Notes under the pieces: model-generated
The model's database searches: none
What the model saw: only the letters and a program-made list of their open reading frames with translations
Told to the model about the DNA's origin: nothing
Origin: Gloeophyllum trabeum ATCC 11539
Lineage: Eukaryota > Basidiomycota > Agaricomycetes > Gloeophyllales > Gloeophyllaceae
NCBI RefSeq assembly: GCF_000344685.1
Contig: NW_006920410.1
Coordinates: 3,273,922-3,337,921, forward strand
Length of the DNA: 64,000 bases
Reading direction: 5' to 3'
Translations under genes and position numbers: made by a program
Part shown: positions 55,802 to 64,000 of the stretch, in pieces
Layout of the letters: each line of letters opens with the position of its first letter
Position numbering within the stretch: position 1 is the first letter of the stretch

Positions 55802-58800
55802 TCATCTACACCGAGGCAGGTTCGCCTGCCCGGAGCCGTTGCCCGTCACCGGCGAGCTCGACCTCCTCATCACATTCGGCATGACATTCAGCACCGCCGC
55901 GCCCAGGCTGCTCCGCCTGCGCATGTCCGGCCGGCTGTGTGGACCATCGCTCATGCCCCCGTCGGAAATCACGCTCCAGTCCTCGCTCGCGTTCCCGTCG
56001 ACGGACTCGACGGAGCTCTGCGCGGTGCTCGGGCGCTCGGGCGTCGAGCCCGACGCGCTGCTGCTCGGTGGCTCGACGTCGCGGATCGTCGCGATCTCGC
56101 CGTCGGGCTCCTCGTGCGGCTTCTTCACGAGCGAGCGGGCGTACTCGAGGTCGCGGTAGATGGCCTCGATGGCAGTCGCCACGCCGTTCTCCTGGTGCAG
56201 ATGTGAGTAGGGGACACGACAAGTCGTTCAATTCACGTACACTCCGGATCTTCTCCCCAACTTGACGAGCGCGAGCGATCTGCTTCTCGTCTGTCGTGGC
56301 CGCGAGCAGCGCTGCAGTCAGGGCTTCGACTGTGAGGTGCCGCACGCCTGTGCCAATGCCCAAGGCCTCCACTCGATCGGCCCAGAAGAACTGGTCGCCG
56401 AAGAATGGATGGATGATCGTAGGCAAGCCAGCTGCAATTCTAGTTAGGGTATAGCACTAGACAGAGCGCTTAAGGGGCGCTCACCTCGCAGGCTGGCGCC
56501 TGTCGTCCCGGCTCCGCCATGATGACAAGCAGCGTCAATGCGCTTGAAGAGCCAGTCATGTGGCAGGGAGGCTATCGAATATATCTGTTTCGGCAGAGGC
56601 TCCTCAACCTCGGCAGCTTCACCCGGGTTCTTGACCTGGAGCCGGTCGGACCAGCCCTTCGACAGGATCGCGCAGACACCACTCTTGACTATGGCGTCGA
56701 TAACACAGCGAGTCATGGCTTTAGGGTTTGACACAACGATACTTCCAAACCCGATGTACACAACCTTCTTCCCTGCATTATGAGCCGAGTCGATAAACTC
56801 CAGAAGATCGGGAGGTGGTGACCACTTCTTCGCCCCTACTTCGGCGTCATCCAGGAACCAGTAACCTGCGTCCGAGATTAGCCCTCCCTTAGCGGTCACG
56901 AACGTAGCCACAAAGCAGCGACCTACCGGTGACATGTATCCATTCAGGCCAGTCTAAAGGAGGCGGGACCACGGTCGGACTAAAGTTATATAGGAACGGA
57001 ACTTTATGCGGCTCCATCTTATCTAAATTGGTGCCCCCGAGTCTCAGGACATTCCTCCGCCATCGGTTGATCTGACCAGAAATTGCCTTCCAGAATACTT
57101 GGTCGAACAAGACGTAGGACTGTGTCTCGTGAAAAAAGCGTCCGGCGGAGATTGCATATGAGACTCACCATGTAGTTGTAATTGCCGCCCATCTATGGAG
57201 AATGTTGGATGAGACGAGTACGATACAGGAGTAATGAGCAATCATACCCTGTGTTCAGGTACTGCAAAAGCATGTGGGTATGCCCTGACGATGGTAGATT
57301 GAGGAATGCGGCGCTACCAACTACAGGAGAACTCACCGAGTTCGGGTCCATGTCATCGTGAAAGCTCTATAATATGGAATGCCCAGCGCTTCGGCTATGT
57401 GATAGCCTGCCATAGCACTGGGGCTCTCCACAAGGACGTCGGTACCTTGACAAGCTTCCCACGAGGTCTTCAAAAGGTCATCCAGCCATCCACGGAACTA
57501 TAATCACCATGTCGACTTTCATGTAGAGCATTTAGCCTTTCCGAAACATACCTTGAGAAGCCCCTCCTTCAAGAAAGCCACAGTAAACGTGCCGTTCTCC
57601 ACGCAGATACGCATCAGTTCAGCAGGATCGCCACCTACGCATGAGAATTCGATCCCATGCTACGGCGTTGAGAAGGGCGTCAATAAATAGGGGAAGCCGC
57701 TTACTGCTTCAATCCATTCCTTGAACTCCCCATGGGTCGCGATCCTAGCTCGATGGCCGTCCGCCATGAGGCCCTTAGCGAGGGCTATGTACGGTTGCAC
57801 ATCACCGCGAGAACCTATCGTGAGGAAGGTGAAGTGCAAAGACTCTTTCGGCTTGAACGTGAGGAACGTGGAGGACGAGGATGTGAACATGACCGCAGGC
57901 ACGGATTGGTCCATTGACTCCGGGGGTGGCCGTGAGTCCGAAGTCTGCACGAGTGATGTACGCGAACCAAAGCCCTCCAAAATAAGGGCATCACTTCTAC
58001 CGGGGCTAGACGGATTGCTGCCCTCTTGACTCTGAACAACATCCATCTGTCTCTCTAAGAGACTGATAAAGGCCCTCCGCCGCTCCTCAAGGCGGAACTC
58101 AAAGAACAGCTCCTCATAACCTTTGACGATCAATATAAGCCCGTAATGCGAGAAATGGAAGGCTTTCGACTTCTGTGCCGCTAAAATATCGCGGATAGGA
58201 AGAATCATCTGGTCTTCTACGTGAGTTCCATTACCAGTCCGAGGAATGTGATGCACCTACACGGAGCCTCGTGGACAGTGGTCCAGTGGACTTGAAGCAG
58301 AAATAATTAGTAGATATATAGAGGCGACCTGGTTGAGGAAGAAGGCGATAGATATATCCAGGGAAGTCTGCGATAATATTCAGTAACACGTCCTGGAATA
58401 TCAGGGGATGATACATACAGCCTAGCAAAGTCTCCCGTTCGTCGAAAGCAAAGTAGGTGCGGAACTTCTCTTGCATATCAGCATCAACGGCAGCCCCAGG
58501 CTTGTCCAGGACACTGAATCCCAGTTCGCCGTGTCGCGCGCTAGGAGAGGTGGATGTCGGGTAAGACTCTGACACAAAACCTGGAACGGCAGGCATTGTA
58601 GCCGCGTGCTCCGGGCCATGACTAGCCCCTGAACTAGAAGTGAACATCCTCTTTGACGGGACCTTGAACCATGCAGGAACCCCCCATAGACCGCCGGTGT
58701 GATCCGCTCCTGCAGCATGGAATGATTCCGACGGTGAAGGATGGGGAGGATATGTATGGTTAGAAGAGACACTGGAAGACACGTGGGACGAACCCTCGAA

Positions 58801-61048
58801 ACCGTCAGAGTCGGCTGACGGGAGCTGTGATTTTTCTCCCTTAGGAGAAGTGGTGAAGGGCACGAAGGACGAGCCGCTCTTCCTCTTGGATATGTGGGTG
58901 AAGTCCTCGTTATCATCCACGGTGGACTGTGACTGTTGTGGCGCGCTAGTCGTGCGGCCGACAGGCCAGATGGAAGGTAACCTGAAGGCAGAATAGGCCC
59001 TCGTGAGGTGATCGGCAACGGGGAGACTGTGAGTCCGCTCCGCCGACTGGTCCGCTGGTTGTGAGGGAACATTAAGTAGACGTGGGGTCGTTGTATCCAT
59101 TATGGGCTGAGGGGAGGAACCCTGGGGGACAGTACGGTACTTGCGAATCACATCGCGGATCTGCTCTAACGCAGTGTCCAAGTCATGGAAGTAAGCAAAG
59201 AAATACGAATCGACAACGCTGTCGTCTCTGTCGATAACCTTCACTTCGATGGTCTCGCTGAAGTCGAGGGCAGATGACTTCTCCACGTCCACGATGGCCG
59301 AGTAAGGTATGGCAATCTAAGGAAGGGCGTGGAAAGTTATTGAGTGTGGCAGGTTTTAGAAATAAACGGAGAGTGTACCTTCACGGAGTCACCACTGTTC
59401 TGCGCCTTGAACATCACCTTATGGACAGCCTTTACCCATTCATCTCTGCTCGACGGTGAATCGGCGGCCAGAAGAACGGTCTTCTGGTTGGTACGGATAC
59501 GGAACTCTTTATCTTTTACAGGTTCCACCGAGATTGCATATCGAAGGTCTACGACACCGTGAGGAAAATATGGGTCCTTTCGCAACCTTCAGTAAGAGCG
59601 CCCCAGAAATGACTAGTATCTCACCGAAGATGATTGATACCAGGAAAGTACATCATTCTTGAGGACGAACCAGTGCTTGATCCATCGCTTCGTGCGTTGG
59701 GCCTTCTTACTGAGCGAACCAGATTTCAGGGTCTGATTCTATAGCGGCAAAATCAGGGACAGATCGTCTCGGGAGAGACTAGATAATAACTCACTTCTCT
59801 AGAAGGCATATGCGCAAAGAAACAAAGGTGAGAGTTCGTAAGGAACATGTAACCCTGCAGTACTAAGAGAGACCTTTTTAGTCCAGATAATATTTCTGCA
59901 CCGTTTAGTTGTGGGCACGTACGGATGGTTCGAAGAAGCCAACAAGGTATTTCTGATGAAACTCAGTTTATGTACGCCTGCGGTAGCCTGAGCACCTACC
60001 TGCCACTACCTCGTCGATCCCTTCAAGATCAAAGATGTCCTTCAATTTATCGGCTAGGCGCGCCCGACGCTGTAATCTAACGGTGGCCATACTCCCAGAA
60101 CGAGTGATAGAAGACTGAGGACCATCAACTCGACCGCGATGGATCGAGGGTGTCGATATGGGACTAGACGTGAGTCCCGCGGGAGTGTAGTCTGGCATGC
60201 GAGGCGTGTCGACTTCGAAGTCGGCATCGTCAGTTTCTGAGCTTGAAAGAGTCTCCCGTTCTTTCTCCTCTTCAGGAGATTCGGAGCGGACGCTGAAGAC
60301 ATTTCTCAAGGCCGTTGCACCTCGGCGTGACTTGTCAAGTGGTCGGTGGATGGTATGTAAAGACGAAGTCATCGGCGTGTCTGACACAATGTGAGTATAC
60401 CATAGGCCTGGAGCTAAAAAGTAGAGTCCTACCAGTGTTCTCATCCGGTTCACTATCAGACTCGACCTGGGTCGGGTGATGGTTGCCCAGGTCATCGTCA
60501 GTTTCCTGGTCTTCAGTAAACGGAATAGCTCCCAGAGCTTGGATTATTGCGTGTGTGCCTCCACGTATCTAGTTCAAGCTGGTCATTGGAACGGAAACAG
60601 AGTAACATGAGGGAAACGTACAGAGCCGTCTCCGCGAAACAGCTGAAACATGGACCGAGATAACCTTGAAGTGGGTGGTGGGGAAGGGGGTCGTATGAAA
60701 GGGGAATCATCGCTGGGCCCGCCTTGCGGTGTAAGAGGGGGGGACTGAGGGCCCCGCAGGTCACCTGTGAACATAAATACGACATGAGAATCTTATGAAG
60801 GTGACTAGAGACGTACCTTCGCTCATTCCCAGTGTCAAGCCGCTTGACTCCTCTCTACTCTTCCCTTTACGGTGCAGACTGAATAACCGCCTTGGGGCCA
60901 CACTCACTGCACTTTGTGTGGATGAGGGGGTCCTGCTCCCAATTGATTTGGCTCTTCCAAGCCTATCGACAGCGCGCTGCACTAGACCCTTGGAGGTGGA
61001 TAGCTCATCATCTTTCTCCGCCAGGACAGAGTCTTCCGGTGTGCTCAT
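55802..61048 (-). CDS. UDP-glucose:sterol 3-beta-glucosyltransferase (Atg26/UGT51 type)
   Basis: Membrane-associated enzyme making ergosteryl glucoside; Atg26 orthologues also act in pexophagy in some fungi. The start [20 protein letters not shown] is at 61048. Domain order on the minus strand: a first GRAM with [15 protein letters not shown] (about 60010-60050); a PH domain with [20 protein letters not shown] and [20 protein letters not shown] (about 59400-59580); a second GRAM with [20 protein letters not shown] and [14 protein letters not shown] (about 58270-58470). Then comes the glycosyltransferase: N-part [20 protein letters not shown] (about 57760-57830), later [11 protein letters not shown] and [17 protein letters not shown] (about 56500-56560), then [20 protein letters not shown]. 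The C-terminal tail is Ser-rich and ends [11 protein letters not shown]. About 15 introns. Full family architecture is present. Confidence 0.92.
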
Positions 61049-61513
61049 TGCATATAGATGGGTTCTAAGGCTGCGCGTGCCGCTGCGCAAGAGGCAAGTT
61101 GAGCCAAAACTTGAGCAGAATCAAGTAACAGTGTAGGTGGTCGCTGCAAGACTTATAGCAAGTCGAGCAAGGCTCAGCGAATGCTGGGAGCAAGTAGGGC
61201 AATATCCACTGCAATAAACAACCTCAGCTGCAGCAACCGAAAGGGGCTTGCTGTGTCGGGTATATTGACCGGTCCCCGGAGACTTCCCGGAGTCCGATCA
61301 CTCATAATCACCTTCCAATGAGCGTCGGACGGCCGGATGCCGCCGGGTTAGGGTTATATTATCGTGGGAAGGTCGTTGTATCGTGACCTCCGGGCTTGGC
61401 AGTCGCGTCGCGTGTAGGGCACGCTGCACTGCGCAAAGGTCAACTTTCGGTTGACTTAGGTCATCGGCTTCCCGCCTTGTTCGTCCTTTCCTTCTTTCCT
61501 CTGCGACACCGAC
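61049..61513. other. Bidirectional promoter region
   Basis: Intergenic between divergent genes. It contains the telobox-like motif at 61345 and an inverted stretch CAACTTTCGGTTGACTT near 61440. No other gene seen. Confidence 0.4.
61345..61356. promoter_or_regulatory. Telobox-like motif in a bidirectional promoter
   Basis: GGGTTAGGGTTA, two exact telomere-type repeats, in the 465-base gap between the divergent sterol glucosyltransferase (start 61048) and SUR7-like (start 61514) genes. Same motif as at 13426, which is also in a divergent promoter. Confidence 0.4.
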
Positions 61514-62606
61514 ATGCGCGGCGAGATATGCATAGGCTCTGCATCGTTTTTATCGTGCGCCTTACTATGTTCTGCCGTGGATCACTGACGGGACTTACGT
61601 TCTCCAAGCTTCGTAGCCCTGCTCCTCTGTATTTTTATGCATGTGCGTACCTGGACTCCCTGCGTGGTCTTGATGCTTGAGTAATCTTGCGATAGGTGGG
61701 CCAAATCAATACGTCAACGATACCTCGAGGGATAGCCATGGTGATGCTTCATTTGCCTCGAGTAATCAACCAGCCCTATTGATGGATGGTCTGTAGGCTA
61801 AGGTCAACGTCTCGGGCTATGGGTGAGTAAAACACCATTGGAGCCCGTCACGACTATTGAGGGTGTATAGCAATGCTCTATATGCTGCCCTGGGCGATCC
61901 CATCCAAGGCCTGTACGCGAGTAACGCCTCTGCTCCTCTCGGTGCTGAAGCTGGGCTACGAAACTTTTACGACTACGGCCTTTACTCGTACTGTGCCTAT
62001 CTGGAGCCCCCACAAGGGATATGCTCCAATCACAGCACCGCCAATAGGTTCGAGCCCTTCACGGCCATGACCTCGGACATGATTGGCAACTGGTCATTCA
62101 TAACTGAAGGCTTGATACCTTCTGTATCCTTCCGGAACTCGGGTTCACTCGGGAGTCAGTCCAACTCGGCCTATTACCTATTACTGCTGGGAACGATCTG
62201 CGCTGGCCTGGCTTTCCTCCTGTCGGTGCTTCCTCGATGAATCCTCTGGGATAGCTACTTATCTGATGTCATGCGTGTAGGGGCATGGCCAAACAGACCA
62301 TCACGTTTCTGGCTTCAAGTATTTTGGCCATACTGGGCAGCATTTTCCTCCTCGCTGGGGCAGCGATATGGACGGCTGTCGTCCACAAAGCTGCGAGCGT
62401 CAATGACCTAGTGGTGGGATCGTCGAGCTCCCCGACACCACTCGGAATCACCATTTCTGTGGGAAACGGAATATACCTTGCTTGGGCAGCCTTTGCATGC
62501 TTGGTGGTATCGATCCTTCCCTACATGACCAGGTACGGTTCTCCCATGTTAGCAGCTCATTTCATTGTCTAAATGCACACCCAGCTGTTGCACATACCGA
62601 GGATAA
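61514..62606 (+). CDS. SUR7/PalI-family four-TM plasma membrane protein
   Basis: Claudin-like fungal membrane protein of eisosomes/cortical patches (SUR7 family; Rim9/PalI are relatives). The start MRGEICIGSASFLSCALLC is joined to GQINTSTIPRGIAM, then KVNVSGYG and NALYAALGDPIQGLYASNAS. The extracellular loop has the family-typical GLYSYCAYLEPPQGICSNHS. Membrane segments follow: SNSAYYLLLLGTICAGLAFL, ITFLASSILAILGSIFLLAG and GIYLAWAAFACLVVSILPYM. The last short exon gives SCCTYRG with TAA at 62604-62606. Borders of the first two exons are inferred from homology. About 250 residues and five introns. Confidence 0.8.
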
Positions 62607-62945
62607 GGAGCTGGAATCCTCCACCTGTACTGACGACCAACGCGACACCTTGTACATCCGAACTCGCGTTTTACGAATACTTACCTGTAGGATATGAAAA
62701 TAACGACCACGCATTGCTCTGTAATACCTTGCATATACGTAGAAGGCATAAGCTCTCGCATAAACATCCGTGAACTTAAGAGAGATACGGACAACAGTAG
62801 GTCATATTTGGCGAGACGGAAGCATTAATATTCGTGCGAAGGAGTCCGATCGATGGCTGTGCGCCCTGTAAGGTGCTTGTGAAAAGTGAAGCGTCCCTCC
62901 ACACACTGCAGCGCGTTCTGCGCGACTGCGTCTCTCCCAACCTCG
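62607..62945. other. Intergenic before the Cbp3 gene
   Basis: About 340 bases. No gene supported. Confidence 0.4.
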
Positions 62946-64000
62946 ATGTCGCGCTCAATGCTGGCGCGTTCTCCGATTAAAATATCTCATCAACTACGAG
63001 GCAACGCTCAGCGATATGCCATACGCGCTGCTAGTCAAGCTGCAACGGTGACCAAGTCAAAATCTTTGCCAGAAAAACCGGCTGCCTCGCTCGGGTCTCC
63101 GCCTCAGCAGACATGGCTCACGAGATACTTGAAGGAACATCCAGCAGCAATGAACGTTTTCATGAGGTTCAGCAGACTCCTAGGATACGGTAGCCCCAAG
63201 CAACTCGCGGCGAGACGCGCCCTCGCGCTTTACCGGGGTGTATGCGTCAATAAAGCAGACGAAGAGCAGAAATTCTGGCAACTAGGTGGGTCTGATTTCC
63301 GACGCATATAGCATCCTCAAGGTGCTATCACCTGGAGGGCTCTCCGTGACCCTAGCCTGGAGCTATGTCTTCTCTCAATCTGAAGTTCCCCCTGCTGACG
63401 CACCGCCACCCGCCACCTCCTCTGCGCCCCACCAGAGTGCGACCTCCCGCCGACCTTCCAGTCCTGGTTCACAATCACGAACTTGCACGTCTGGCTGCTC
63501 ATCGTGCGCCTGCGCGCGCTGCCGCCCCCGCACGGGATGAACCACATCCAGGCGCTGCTCGACCACTTCTTCATGGACGTCGAGGACCGCATCCGCGCGA
63601 TTCTGCAGCCGCGCACGTTCGAGGCCGCGCAACGCACGCCGCCCAGCTCCGCGTTCTACCCGAACCGCCGGCGCGACGAGGGGCCCGAGGCGGGCGTCAC
63701 TGAGGACGGAGAGAAGAAGCCGCTGCGCAAGAACGCGCCCGAGAGCCTCGTGTCCCGCCAGATGAAGATCTTCCGCGACCAGTACCAGGGGATGGCGATG
63801 GCGCTCGACCTGGGCGTGGTGAAGGGCGACGCGGAGCTCGCCGGCGCGGTATGGCGAAACTTCCTCGGCGCGCGGGGCGCGCGCGGGATCGTCTACGCGG
63901 AGGACGGCGACGCGCTCGCTGGGCAGCCCGCATTCCGGCGCTCGGTGAACCCCACGGACAAGAGCCTGCAGAGCGTGTCGAACGACAAGCTCGAGGCGGC
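62946..64000 (+). CDS. Ubiquinol-cytochrome c chaperone Cbp3, 5' part (cut by window edge)
   Basis: Assembly factor of mitochondrial complex III; with Cbp6 it binds the ribosome exit and newly made cytochrome b. Starts MSRSMLARSPIKISHQLRGN, a basic Ser/Arg-rich targeting peptide. Then TWLTRYLKEHPAAMNVFMRF, SRLLGYGSPKQLAARRALAL and YRGVC, typical of Cbp3. After an intron follow LPPTFQSWFTITNLHVWLLI, ALPPPHGMNHIQALLDHFF, DVEDRIRAIL and SLVSRQMKIFRDQYQGMAMA. The conserved LDLGVVKGDAELAGAVWRNF stretch is near 63810. The frame is open to the end of the window. The downstream exon is strongly GC-rich compared with the first. Confidence 0.88.

Noticed and set aside
1..64000. CRISPR arrays, bacterial operons or riboswitches
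   Set aside because: No regularly spaced direct repeats or bacterial gene organisation; the whole window is intron-rich fungal DNA.

Overview
The window is nuclear DNA of a filamentous basidiomycete, most likely an Agaricomycete. This rests on very dense short GT-AG introns (about 45-70 nt), protein families typical of mushroom-forming fungi (a degenerate-WW membrane protein, a multi-TM protein with a Ser/Thr-rich plus acidic segment, DUF6914-like proteins) and a eukaryotic U2 snRNA. Both edges cut genes. Most genes had to be assembled exon by exon from homology and splice signals, so outer limits are firmer than inner exon borders.

Layout. 1-558: 5' part of an unknown gene (minus). 1250-1964: beta-carbonic anhydrase. 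2083-7623: two tandem cytochrome P450 genes (minus), followed by a decayed third copy near 8.2-9.0 kb. 9.5-11.8 kb: WW-type membrane protein. 12.1-16.5 kb: divergent pair of a HAD-fold phosphatase-like gene and a peroxisomal ABCD transporter. 16.9-17.5 kb: Ups2-type PRELI lipid-transfer protein. 18.1-25.5 kb: the large B-block-binding subunit of TFIIIC. 26.2-28.8 kb: multi-TM protein. 29.0-33.5 kb: an SSK2/WIS4-type MAPKKK. 33.8-34.3 kb: DUF6914-like gene, divergent from the DRG2 GTPase gene (34.6-36.7 kb). 37.2-38.6 kb: metallo-beta-lactamase-fold protein. 39.2-40.0 kb: Ups1-type PRELI protein. 40.4-44.3 kb: RIC1. 44.65-44.84 kb: U2 snRNA (minus). 45.1-50.3 kb: Helitron Rep/PIF1-type helicase. 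51.0-52.1 kb: a protein with possible OB-folds. 53.4-53.9 kb: second DUF6914-like gene, divergent from a 2OG-Fe(II) oxygenase (54.1-55.6 kb). 55.8-61.0 kb: sterol glucosyltransferase (Atg26/UGT51 type). 61.5-62.6 kb: SUR7-family membrane protein. 62.9 kb to the right edge: Cbp3 chaperone.

Most genes are housekeeping and do not form a pathway cluster. Recurrent themes are membrane lipids and mitochondria (Ups1-like, Ups2-like, Cbp3, ABCD transporter, sterol glucosyltransferase, SUR7), vesicle traffic and stress signalling (RIC1, MAPKKK), and Pol III/spliceosome machinery (TFIIIC, U2). The accessory parts are the P450 array and the Helitron.

The most notable observations are: B-box matches inside the first intron of the gene for TFIIIC's own B-box-binding subunit; a 6-nt microexon, a GC-AG intron and an unresolved reading-phase defect in DRG2; a Helitron whose apparent frame breaks are explained by two introns, one of them GC-AG; an OB-fold-like gene just downstream of the Helitron; and telobox-like motifs in two bidirectional promoters. 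No single region is a convincing wholly new system.
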